NCBI GenBank assembly: GCA_024232965.1 | Contig: JACKQF010000001.1 | Span: 1,302,001-1,366,000, forward strand | Reading direction: 5' to 3' | DNA: 64,000 bases | Source of the DNA: Verrucomicrobiaceae bacterium | Lineage (GTDB): Bacteria > Verrucomicrobiota > Verrucomicrobiia > Verrucomicrobiales > Verrucomicrobiaceae | In this document: positions 46,748-55,993 of the stretch, one piece after another | How positions within the stretch are numbered: the first letter of the stretch is position 1 | Layout: each line of letters opens with the position of its first letter | Made by a program: the position numbers and the translations under genes | Notes under the pieces: generated by a model | The model's database searches: none | Told to the model about the DNA's origin: nothing | The model's input: only the letters and a program-made list of their open reading frames with translations

Positions 46748-47401
46748 ATGCTTCGCTCCACATTCATTGCAGTCCTGCTCAGCGCCGCAGGCATCGCCTC
46801 CGCGCAGACCTCTGGTCACCCCGATACCACCGGCTGGAAGAACCTCTTCACCGCCGATTTCTCCAACGCCAACCAAGAAGGCCCCTGGGCACTTGAAGAC
46901 GGCGTGATGGTCGCCAAAGATCACGGCAGCATCTGGACCAAGGACTCGTATGGCGACTTCATCCTCGACCTTGAATTCAAAGTCGCAGCCGAATCCAACA
47001 GCGGCGTCTTCTTACGCGCGGGCGATCCCAAGAAGGTCCTCTCCGCGCTGGAGATCCAAGTCCATGACTCCACCGACGGCACCAAATACGGCATGGTTGC
47101 CGCACTATACGACGCGCATCCGCCGTCGAAGAACGCCTCCAAGGCCATTGGCGAATGGAATCACTACACCATCACCTGCAAAGGCAGCAAGATCACCGTC
47201 GTCTTCAATGGCGAGACCGTTCAGGACATTGATCTCAACGATTGGCCAGAAAAAGGCAAGAACCCCGACGGCACACCCAACAAGTTCCCCATCCCGCTCA
47301 AAGACTTCGCCCGCAGCGGCCCCATCGGCTTCCAGGGCCTCCACGGCAAAGCCCAAGCCCCCGTCTGGTATCGCAATCTGAAGATCAAGGTCCTCGAATA
47401 G
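46748..47401 (+). CDS. Secreted DUF1080 / 3-keto-disaccharide hydrolase domain protein (second of a pair)
   Basis: 217 residues. Signal peptide (MLRSTFIAVLLSAAGIASAQ). Core features: GWKNLFTADFSNANQEGPWALEDGV, GDFILDLEFKVAAESNSGVFLRAGD, ALEIQVHDSTDG, EWNHYTITCKGSKITVVFNGE, and FQGLHGKAQAPVWYRNLKIKVLE. It is diverged from its neighbour (same fold, different loops), so this is an older duplication or a functional pair. It ends at an 11-bp terminator stem. Confidence 0.88.
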   Translation: MLRSTFIAVLLSAAGIASAQTSGHPDTTGWKNLFTADFSNANQEGPWALEDGVMVAKDHGSIWTKDSYGDFILDLEFKVAAESNSGVFLRAGDPKKVLSALEIQVHDSTDGTKYGMVAALYDAHPPSKNASKAIGEWNHYTITCKGSKITVVFNGETVQDIDLNDWPEKGKNPDGTPNKFPIPLKDFARSGPIGFQGLHGKAQAPVWYRNLKIKVLE

Positions 47402-47430
47402 CACCCACGCAGGGATCAACTCCCCATTTG

Positions 47431-47475
47431 AAGAGACCGGCCAAAGGGACCTCCCTCGCCGGTCTCTTTCTTTTT
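47431..47475 (+). terminator. Intrinsic terminator after the DUF1080 pair
   Basis: An exact 11-bp stem (AAGAGACCGGC at 47431-47441, GCCGGTCTCTT at 47458-47468) with a 16-nt loop runs into a T-rich tract. It lies 30 bp after the stop. Confidence 0.9.
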
Positions 47476-47584
47476 ACCCCCTTCCTATCTTCCTCCTTCC
47501 TGACTTCCTGATCGTTCTCCTCCCACCGCATTTCCCAATTCCCGCATTGACGAACGCCCCTCATGCGAGACAATCACCCCGTTA

Positions 47585-47672
47585 CGACAGGGGCGCTGGT
47601 TTTGCCGGCTGAGACTTCCGCAAGGAGGAACCCTTTGAACCTGAATGCGGGTAATGCCGCCGCAGGGAGCAA
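47585..47672 (+). promoter_or_regulatory. TPP (thiamine pyrophosphate) riboswitch
   Basis: The THI-box conserved elements are in order: GGGGCGC (P1/P2 side), GGCTGAGA at 47607-47614, ACCCTTTGAACCTGA at 47630-47644, GGGTAAT at 47649-47655 and the closing CGCAGGGA at 47661-47668. TPP binding to this aptamer lowers downstream expression. A terminator hairpin sits 18 nt further on (47690-47727), so the control is transcriptional. It leads a small membrane protein gene and thiC. Confidence 0.95.
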
Positions 47673-47689
47673 AGAAACATTCTCAGCGA

Positions 47690-47727
47690 GCCATGCCATG
47701 CCCCAGTCGGCATGGCTTTTTTCTTTT
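47690..47727 (+). terminator. Riboswitch expression-platform terminator
   Basis: An 8-bp stem GCCATGCC (47690-47697) / GGCATGGC (47709-47716) is followed by T6 and CTTTT. A second, overlapping ATGCC offers an alternative pairing (47698-47702). It ends 7 nt before the ATG of the following gene, the expected position for TPP-dependent termination. Confidence 0.9.
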
Positions 47728-47734
47728 CCACGTA

Positions 47735-48139
47735 ATGCCCACAACGTTCAGCCCCGAAGACATCGCCACCGCCCAGCGGTTGGCTGACAACTGGTGGCGA
47801 CTGGGCATCATTTTGTTTGCCGGGGGCTTCCTTGCTGCGGCGGCAGGTGGGTGGCTGGGCTGGAGCTTCACTCGCTGCTGGCTAGTCCTCACGGTGGGTT
47901 GGTTCGGAGCCTCCGCTATTGGAGATTTCGTGATAGTGTTACACCTCGAATCCTTCCGGCACGGCATCACCGCTTTTGTCAAAGGCGACATTGGAGAGGC
48001 CCCAGCCATCGGCACTCTGTTCGCTCCCATCTCTGCGCTTATATTCGTTTTTATCCCCCGTTCACTTGGTCGCCTCGGAGCGTACCTCTATCGCCGATTC
48101 GCGGGTCCCGACTCCCTCGCCCCCACTTCTTCCCACTAA
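47735..48139 (+). CDS. Small membrane protein under TPP-riboswitch control, unknown
   Basis: 134 residues. The ATG at 47735 is chosen because the longer frame runs back through the terminator and aptamer. Two hydrophobic helices (WWRLGIILFAGGFLAAAAGG, CWLVLTVGWFGASAIGDFVI) and a third (APAIGTLFAPISALIFVFI) are visible, then a basic amphipathic tail. No thiamine-transport family is recognised (not ThiW, YuaJ/ThiT, CytX or HmpT by eye). Its location between riboswitch and thiC suggests a thiamine or precursor role (inference). No clear ribosome-binding site is present before the ATG. Confidence 0.7.
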   Translation: MPTTFSPEDIATAQRLADNWWRLGIILFAGGFLAAAAGGWLGWSFTRCWLVLTVGWFGASAIGDFVIVLHLESFRHGITAFVKGDIGEAPAIGTLFAPISALIFVFIPRSLGRLGAYLYRRFAGPDSLAPTSSH

Positions 48140-48173
48140 CCACTTTCTACTGATAACTCATCAAAGACTCACC

Positions 48174-50144
<1,971 letters not shown>

Positions 50145-50150
50145 CCCCTC

Positions 50151-50405
50151 ATGAGCCGGATCAAGAAATCACTCGCTCGCCTGCTCGAAGGTCGCTCGGA
50201 CGCGAACTTCGATTTCGACGATCTGTGTTTCATCCTGGCTCGCGCAGGCTTTACCCTTCGCCCTGGCAAAGGCAGCCACCAGATCTACTTCAGGGAGGGT
50301 GTGGATGAGATCATCAACTTGCAACCTCGCGGCTCACAGGCGAAAGCTTATCAGGTCAAACAAGTCCGCGACCTCATACTCAAATACCAACTGGAGATCG
50401 ACTGA
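50151..50405 (+). CDS. hicA: HicA-type mRNA interferase toxin
   Basis: 84 residues. The dsRBD-like HicA fold is shown by FDDLCFILARAGFTLRPGKGSHQIYF, with the catalytic His in GSHQIY, and the terminal KQVRDLILKY. HicA cleaves mRNA; it is neutralised by HicB. The fold is preceded by an unusual N-terminal extension (RIKKSLARLLEGRSDANFDF). It begins 6 bp after thiC and ends 1 bp before hicB. Confidence 0.9.
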   Translation: MSRIKKSLARLLEGRSDANFDFDDLCFILARAGFTLRPGKGSHQIYFREGVDEIINLQPRGSQAKAYQVKQVRDLILKYQLEID

Positions 50406-50406
50406 C

Positions 50407-50613
50407 ATGCGCTACGAACTCATCATCTACTGGAGCAAAGCCGACGAAACCTTCGTCGTCGAAGTCCCCGAACTCCCCGGCTGCATGGCCGACGGTGCTA
50501 CCTATGAGGTGGCCGTCGCCAATGCACAGACCGTCGTTCAGGAATGGATCGAAACGGCCAAGTCATTGGGACGTTCCATTCCCGAACCCAAAGGCAAACT
50601 CGCTTACGCTTGA
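50407..50613 (+). CDS. hicB: HicB-type antitoxin, short form
   Basis: 68 residues. The partial RNase H-like HicB fold is shown by RYELIIYWSKADETFVVEVPELPGCMADGATYEVAVANAQ, followed by VVQEWIETAKSLGRSIPEP. It lacks the C-terminal DNA-binding domain of longer HicB proteins, so it may not autoregulate by itself. The ATG at 50407 is preferred, as the longer frame upstream lies inside hicA. The stop overlaps an ATG (TGATG) that opens the following reading frame with the thiC tail copy. Confidence 0.88.
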   Translation: MRYELIIYWSKADETFVVEVPELPGCMADGATYEVAVANAQTVVQEWIETAKSLGRSIPEPKGKLAYA

Positions 50614-50639
50614 TGAGCTACTTTCTGCAACATGAGCCG

Positions 50640-50857
50640 AAGCGACTGGCGGGAGCTGAGACAGTTTCACCGAAGGTGAACCCGCAGGGTGCCCTAGCCG
50701 TGAGGCGGATGGGGTATCAACCGAGCCGAGGGATCGGAGGTGAACCGAAGCGAAGCACAGATAGCCCGCCTCGCTGGGATTCTCATCCACGCGGGCAAAC
50801 CGCCAGCCGACAGGCTGCCCGCAGGGTGAATCTGCCGAGTGGAGGCAGATTCAGCAA
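50640..50857 (+). repeat. Block of small inverted repeats between hicB and the second thiC tail
   Basis: Five hairpin units lie in about 220 bp. They are TTCACC-GAA-GGTGAA (50666-50680), CCCGCAGGG (50681-50689 and again 50818-50826), CAGCC-GACA-GGCTG (50804-50817) and a 10-bp stem TGAATCTGCC / GGCAGATTCA (50827-50853). The phrase CCGAAGCGA occurs twice. It could be a REP-like element, a structured RNA or a recombination site. A reading frame runs through it into the thiC tail copy (50613-50987) but has no family match. Confidence 0.65.
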
Positions 50858-50858
50858 C

Positions 50859-50987
50859 ATCACCGAAGACGTGAGAAAATACGCCGCCGAGCAAGCCCTC
50901 TCCGAAGAAGAAGCCCTCCAGCGCGGGATGGCGGAGAAGTCGAAGGAGTTCGTCGAAAGAGGTGCCGAGGTATATGCGAAGGTATGA
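50859..50987 (+). pseudogene. Detached second copy of the thiC C-terminal tail
   Basis: Encodes ITEDVRKYAAEQALSEEE and then ALQRGMAEKSKEFVERGAEV, ending YAKV and a TGA. It matches the thiC C-terminus with five or so amino-acid changes and many silent ones. The rest of thiC, including the Fe-S cysteines, is absent here, so it cannot be functional. It is in frame with the ATG at 50613, which overlaps the hicB stop. It is either the original thiC tail displaced by an insertion or a fragment brought in with one. Confidence 0.8.
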
Positions 50988-51013
50988 GGAACAGGTGTTC
51001 GACAAAACGAATT

Positions 51014-52264
51014 ATGAGCATCAAACCCATCATCTCTTTGTTCTCAGGAGCAATGGGGTTGGACCTAGGACTTGAATCAGCTGGACACGGTCTCCAGACT
51101 TCAGTGGCGGTGGAAATCAACCCAATAGCAGTTGAAACGATCAGGCGGAATCGCCCGGATTTGCCCGTTTTCAATAAGCCCATCGAACAAGTCAAAACTA
51201 GCGAGCTTCTCAAAGCTGCAAAGTTGAAAGCAGGTGATGCCTTCGCAGTGATTGGTGGGCCTTGCTGTCAGAGCTTCAGCACGGTTGGCAAACGACTATC
51301 GCTCGGAGACGATAAGAGAGGTGGATTATTCCGTCACTTCCTAAGAATCGTCCGAGAAGCCAAGCCTCGCTTCTTCGTCATGGAGAACGTCAAAGGTGTA
51401 TTGTCTGCCGCCATCACGCATAGACCGCTAAACAAGAGAGGCCCTGGTTTTCCCCCTCTTTCCGCCGATGAAGAATTTGGGTCGGCTCTAAATCTAATCT
51501 GCGGAGAGCTAGGACAACTAGGCTACAAGGTGATCTATAGTTTGGTGAATTGTGCGGATTACGGCGTGCCACAGAAACGATATCGGGTGTTGTTCGTTGG
51601 GAGCCGAGATTGGGAAGACGTGCGAATTCCCGAGGCCACCCATTTCGAGGACGCTGAGCCACGGTGGGTGACGATGAAACAAGCATTGCTTTCGCTTGAA
51701 GATACCGAACCGGAGTATCTAAACTTTACCCCCGGAAGACAACGCCTGCTAAAGAGACTAAAGGAAGGTGAGAACTGGACCGCTTTGCCAACACACCTTC
51801 AGAAAGTGGCGCTCGGCAACGCGTTCCAATCATGGGGAGGCAGAGTTGGTTTTTGTAGAAGACTGTCTTCGGATAAGCCGTGTCCCACACTTACAACAGC
51901 GCCAAATGGGCGTGCTACAACTCTCTGCCATCCCACTGAGATTCGTCCGCTGTCAGTGAAGGAGTATGCTAGGCTCCAACAGTTTCCCGACGATTGGTCA
52001 TTTGCAGGATCCACGAGTCAAAAGTATGTCCAAATCGGCAACGCCGTGCCCATAGGACTTGGGCGTGCGTTGGGGGCATGCTTGCTAAAACTCAAAGCCC
52101 GGCAGACTAAACTTAATAAACCGAAAGGAGTCGTTGTATGCGCGGATGCCAAGCTGGCAGCAAGACTTGCGAAAAGATCTAAAACCTCACTTAATCCGCC
52201 AAGAATGAGGCGGATCAAGACTTTGGCGGCCGCTAGGCTATGGATGAAGAAAAAAGCGGTTTAA
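51014..52264 (+). CDS. DNA (cytosine-5-)-methyltransferase
   Basis: 416 residues from the ATG at 51014; a longer frame upstream starts inside the spacer. Motif I ISLFSGAMGLDLGLESAG, motif IV GGPCCQSFSTVGKR with the catalytic Cys after Pro, motif VI FFVMENVKGVLS, motif VIII DYGVPQKRYRVLFVG, motifs IX/X ARLQQFPDDWSF and YVQIGNAVPIGLG. Recognition sequence unknown. A basic C-terminal tail of about 60 residues (KARQTKLNKPKG, RMRRIKTL) is extra. Its stop shares the four bases TTAA with the stop of the converging neighbour. AT-richer than the chromosomal genes around it. Confidence 0.92.
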   Translation: MSIKPIISLFSGAMGLDLGLESAGHGLQTSVAVEINPIAVETIRRNRPDLPVFNKPIEQVKTSELLKAAKLKAGDAFAVIGGPCCQSFSTVGKRLSLGDDKRGGLFRHFLRIVREAKPRFFVMENVKGVLSAAITHRPLNKRGPGFPPLSADEEFGSALNLICGELGQLGYKVIYSLVNCADYGVPQKRYRVLFVGSRDWEDVRIPEATHFEDAEPRWVTMKQALLSLEDTEPEYLNFTPGRQRLLKRLKEGENWTALPTHLQKVALGNAFQSWGGRVGFCRRLSSDKPCPTLTTAPNGRATTLCHPTEIRPLSVKEYARLQQFPDDWSFAGSTSQKYVQIGNAVPIGLGRALGACLLKLKARQTKLNKPKGVVVCADAKLAARLAKRSKTSLNPPRMRRIKTLAAARLWMKKKAV

Positions 52265-53406
52265 CCTAAAGTAGCAGTGACCGTCTCAAATCGCATGAAC
52301 TCTGATCCGTTATCAAACCAAGCTTCCCGGTGTCGTTGAAAAAATTCACTTTGTTCGGTGGTGCACTTTAGCAGTTCATCATCCCAAATCGCGAAGAGCT
52401 TACTGATATAAAAGCGAACAACCGGTTCTACTTTCACAGCATCATATCCATGCGTGTAGATTCCAAGTGGAGGGCATGCAAAAATGCAGCTATTGACACC
52501 ATGATGTTTGATAAAATCACTGCCTGTCAAAGTTGGAAAATGGCTCAAGAACAGATCGGAAAGTTCTGAGCTATACTGGGACTCTGTTTCGCCTACGGCT
52601 TCGAATATTCTAATAGCGTCGTCTTCTAACTGCTCAGCGTCGAGCAAGTCGCCCGAATGCATTTGTGCACCTTCAAATAGGAGGCCCACTTTAGCATCCC
52701 TATTGAATACGAATATCAGTTTGGGCAGATTGGAAGCGTCTGTAACTCGCTCTAATAGACGCTCAAAAAACACCGCTTCTGCATCACTCAATGTAGCTCC
52801 AAAAGCACGCATCCTCACCCCCGTTAGGTAATTCGGGCGGGCGTGGGAGTTCCCTTTGAATGCGCGGTTCGGGACGATTCGAACAAAAGTTGTGAAATTG
52901 TTTGGATTTGCAGTGGTCCGTTCAGCAACCTCAAAACCGACTTGTTGTCCCTGCCCTGGAGCAACCAATACGCCATCCCATTTCTCACCGTTTACATACT
53001 TCTCGAGTGCAACAGTGGTGAGAGCGCACTTGTCCAATTGCAGACCATTACTTTGTAGAAATCCTGAGCACTGAGTTGCAGCGACAACGACACTTCCGAC
53101 CACACCGTATGAAGTCGGGGCACCTGACCGACGAACAAGCCAAAAATCTATGGGCTTCCCCCAAGCATCTTCAATCTTGATCGACTGATCTTCGATATGA
53201 TCCCAAAAGTATCTCGCCGCCGACACCTCGCCCTCGTGGGAATTCCATATCGGGATTACAAATGGACCATCATGTGTCGGCAACATTCCGGCAACTTCGG
53301 GAATCTTTCCGCAGCTTTCAATCTTTGCCAGAGGGTAACGTTCGCGTACGGCTGTACCACTCTGACTTGCAGCACCGCCTGGGCAATAAATGGTCGAATG
53401 TGTCAT
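52261..53406 (-). CDS. Prephenate-dehydratase-like domain protein of unknown function
   Basis: 381 residues. The N-terminal half resembles the PDT fold: IYCPGGAASQSGTAV, then PFVIPIWNSHEGEV (compare PDT's VPIENS-x-EG-x-V), VVAATQCSGFL, and ANPNNFTTFVRIV (compare N-x-T-R-F). The catalytic Thr-Arg-Phe reads Thr-Thr-Phe, so Arg is lost. The C-terminal half (about 200-381; LIFVFNRDAKVGLLFEGAQ, FIKHHGVNSCIFACPP) is not recognised. It lies 5 bp behind the ParB-like gene and converges on the methyltransferase. A role as a sensor or effector of a modification system is a guess. Confidence 0.65.
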   Translation of the reverse strand: MTHSTIYCPGGAASQSGTAVRERYPLAKIESCGKIPEVAGMLPTHDGPFVIPIWNSHEGEVSAARYFWDHIEDQSIKIEDAWGKPIDFWLVRRSGAPTSYGVVGSVVVAATQCSGFLQSNGLQLDKCALTTVALEKYVNGEKWDGVLVAPGQGQQVGFEVAERTTANPNNFTTFVRIVPNRAFKGNSHARPNYLTGVRMRAFGATLSDAEAVFFERLLERVTDASNLPKLIFVFNRDAKVGLLFEGAQMHSGDLLDAEQLEDDAIRIFEAVGETESQYSSELSDLFLSHFPTLTGSDFIKHHGVNSCIFACPPLGIYTHGYDAVKVEPVVRFYISKLFAIWDDELLKCTTEQSEFFQRHREAWFDNGSEFMRFETVTATLG

Positions 53407-53411
53407 GAGGC

Positions 53412-54536
53412 TTACTTGAGGGATTTATAGGAGGCTAATGCCACGACATCTTTCAGCAGTTCTTTGGCTTTTGGACTCAAGTCATCAGCGTCCCTCAGCC
53501 ACGAAAGAAAGACACGAATTTTGTCCTCCGCTTTGCGAACCTCCTTTTTGTCGTTCACCATTGCCACAACGACGCGCAGCTTCGCACCTTTTGAATCCCT
53601 CAGCATATTCCAAGCCGTCGCATCTTTTCGGGCTTGGATTAATGGCTCAACTTGTTTCACGTTTGTGATCGGGCTATCTTTGCCTTTTGCCATTAACTTG
53701 AAGAACATGTCTCTGACTTCCGCTAGTTCAGTCGAGGATTCCATCGCGCCGCTGCCTTTCATGGCTTTGTTTCGAAACTCCCAAAGGTAAACAAATTTCT
53801 CCTCCACAATTTCACGCCGCCGCACTTTTTCCTCAGTGCTGCCACCTGCATCGATGAACTGCTTGGTGAGTTTTAATGTATCTAACAAGTCTGATGCGCG
53901 TTGTCTCGATATTCCAAAGACGGCAACTACTTCTTCAAGTGCAGCTTCCTCATCTAACCCCTTACTCCTACGAATCCCTTGAAAATATTCATCTACAGCA
54001 CGCGCTTGGGCATCCAAAGGCCAAGCGACCTTAAGATCAGGAATAAAATTGGCTTCCGCGAGAATTTTAAGTTCCTGAGCCGGACTCAGATCTGACTGCC
54101 TAATCACGTGAACTGGAATCTGCGCCAGCGTCTCTGGGATTTTTCGTCCCTTTTCCAGGCTCTGCATTTTAAGCCATTGGCAAGCAAAAAAGCGGCGATT
54201 CCCATCAAGTAGCTTTCCATCGTCACGAATAATCAAAGGTACTTGCACGCCATTGCGTCCAATTGAATCAGCTAAAACTTGGAGCTTGTGAATATCCTGT
54301 TCAGCGACAAAACGAGTCACCTCCTCAAGCGAAATTTTGGACAAATCGTTTTGTTTTGCGGTACACAGCCGCTCAAATGTGAATATCGTGCGGTTGTTTT
54401 CAGGCCAATAGCGAATCTGATCCAACGAAAGCATCGTTGGGTAGACATTGATCCGCTCATTGTGAAACAATTTTGACTGGGCCGTCCCATCAGGCGTAGC
54501 AATTTTAGACATTTCACGGAGGGTAATGACATGCAT
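53412..54536 (-). CDS. ParB/Srx-fold protein with helix-turn-helix
   Basis: 374 residues from the ATG at 54536; an ATG at 54512 is also plausible. The N-terminal ParB/sulfiredoxin-type domain is marked by KLQVLADSIGRNGVQVPLII and DGKLLDGNRRFFACQWL (compare GERRxRA). A helix-turn-helix (LEEVVAVFGISRQRASDLLD) follows, then a helical, charged C-terminal region (about 270-374). It is not a chromosome-partition gene by context: no parA is adjacent. It is transcribed ahead of the PDT-like gene. Low GC supports acquisition by transfer. Confidence 0.8.
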   Translation of the reverse strand: MHVITLREMSKIATPDGTAQSKLFHNERINVYPTMLSLDQIRYWPENNRTIFTFERLCTAKQNDLSKISLEEVTRFVAEQDIHKLQVLADSIGRNGVQVPLIIRDDGKLLDGNRRFFACQWLKMQSLEKGRKIPETLAQIPVHVIRQSDLSPAQELKILAEANFIPDLKVAWPLDAQARAVDEYFQGIRRSKGLDEEAALEEVVAVFGISRQRASDLLDTLKLTKQFIDAGGSTEEKVRRREIVEEKFVYLWEFRNKAMKGSGAMESSTELAEVRDMFFKLMAKGKDSPITNVKQVEPLIQARKDATAWNMLRDSKGAKLRVVVAMVNDKKEVRKAEDKIRVFLSWLRDADDLSPKAKELLKDVVALASYKSLK

Positions 54537-54618
54537 TCTTCTTGTAAAGCCCAACCTTTCTGACTGCCTACAACCCTGTCGTTTGCCCCCCCCGAAGGAG
54601 TTGCTTTTCATCTCCCCC

Positions 54619-55396
54619 ATGAACCACTGATTCGTCACGCTCGCCTGCCTTGTCACCGCCACCACCTTCGCCGCCGATGCGCCAAAGCCGCCCTCCGTTG
54701 CCACTTAAATTTGAGATCAACGTGAGCGGCGAGCTTCGCAAGCCGACCGGGCCAATCGCGAAGAAGAAGGAACTGCTCTTCTCCGATGACTTCGAGCGCG
54801 CCGAGCTGGGCAAGGACAAGGGCTGGGCCATCGTGGTGCCGACGTATTCGCTCGAGAACGGCACGCTGAAGGGCATGCAAATGCGCTTCGATGCCCCGGC
54901 GAAGGAGGGCAAGCCAGCAGTGAAAGGGCATCAGGCTGTCATCGGCAATGACATCCCAACGAAGGACAGCGTCATCGAGTTCCGCTTCAAGCTCGGCGGC
55001 GCGCAGTCCGTCACGGCGGAGTTTGACGACCGCAAGTTCAACGGCTCGCACTACGGCCACCTCTGCATGGCGCGCATCGCTGCGGACAAGATCATCCTCG
55101 TGGACCAGAAAGGCCTCGCCGTCGCCCGCCCCGAAGGTGCCACCGGCGAGCCACCCACGCCGAAAGGCCGCAAGAATGTGTCCTTTCCCCTCAGCCTCGA
55201 TCCTCAGACTTGGCACAGCTTCATGCTGGAGACCGTTGGCGACACGATGCGCGCCACCATCGACGGCAAACCCGTCGCCTTCCTCCAATCCCCCGGCATC
55301 GCCCACCCGACCAAGTCTAAGGTCGAATTCGGATGCATGGGCCAGGGCGGCTGCTTCGACGATCTCAAGATCTGGAGCGCGGAACCGGCAAAGTAA
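54619..55396 (+). pseudogene. Broken gene for a secreted DUF1080-like/concanavalin-fold protein
   Basis: Frame 1 from the ATG at 54619 gives MNH-stop-FVTLACLVTATTFAADAPK, a typical signal peptide interrupted by TGA at 54628-54630, then a second stop TAA at 54706. The mature domain continues in another frame from about 54704 (KFEINVSGELRKPTGP, KELLFSDDFERAELGK, TWHSFMLETVGDTMRA, GCFDDLKIW). Removing one T near 54705 would join the frames (SVAT-KFEINVS). One nonsense and one frameshift together argue for decay. An ATG at 54650 would give a 248-residue protein without a signal peptide, which is the usual automatic call. Confidence 0.75.
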
Positions 55397-55457
55397 CATC
55401 CCACAGTCCGGCGCTTTGCCCGGCTCATCCAGTTCCCTTCCCGGCTCGTCCAGTTCA

Positions 55458-55865
55458 AGCATCGCGCCGGAACCTTCCAGCATCGCGCCGGAACTTTCCA
55501 GCATCGCGCCGGAACTCTCCAGCATCGCGCCGGAACTCTCCCGCATCGCGCCGGAACTCTCCAGCATCGCGCCGGAACCTTCCAGCATCGCGCCGGAACC
55601 TTCAAGCATCGCGCAGGAACTTTCCAGCATCGCGCCGGAACTTTCAAGCATCGCGCCGGAACTTTCCAGAACCGCGCCGGAACCTTCAAGCATCGCGCCG
55701 GAACTTTCCAGAACCGCGTCGGAACTCTCCAGCTTCGCGCCGGAACCTTCCCGCGTCGCGCCGGAACTTTCCAGCATCGCGCCGGAACTTTCCAGCATCG
55801 CGCCGGAACCCTCCAGCGGCGCGCCGGAACCTTCCAGTGTCGCGCCGGAACCTTCCAGAACCGCG
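55458..55865. repeat. 21-bp tandem repeat (minisatellite), about 19 copies
   Basis: The unit is close to AGCATCGCGCCGGAACTTTC plus C; 19 full copies and a 9-bp partial were counted by eye. Variation concentrates at bases 3-5 and at bases 16-18. No stop codon occurs in any of the six frames of the unit, giving false heptapeptide frames such as SIAPELS (plus) and ESSGAML or KVPARCW (minus). On the plus strand one such frame (possible TTG start at 55416) ends TGATG against the start of the next gene. I regard it as non-coding unless expression is shown. Confidence 0.85.
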
Positions 55866-55993
55866 CTGCTGACAGATGTCTGCGGGTTTGGGGCGGGCCG
55901 TGCGGTTGGGATTGTTTCCGCCTCGGATCGGAAGGGGCTTTACAGAGCGGAATCTCGCTCCATCCATGAAGGTCCAGTTTCAGCCAACCCCTG

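Noticed and set aside
50151..50987. IS element or transposon carrying hicAB
   Set aside because: No transposase frame and no terminal inverted repeats; the flanking repeat is thiC coding sequence.
52261..53406. Functional prephenate dehydratase (pheA) in phenylalanine synthesis
   Set aside because: The catalytic Arg of the T-R-F motif is Thr, no aromatic-pathway neighbours are present, and an extra C-terminal half is unlike PheA.
53412..54536. ParB chromosome-partitioning gene
   Set aside because: No parA neighbour, no parS site seen, and the layout with a methyltransferase points to a different use of the fold.
55458..55865. CRISPR array
   Set aside because: Contiguous 21-bp units with no unique spacers between repeats, and no cas genes in the window.
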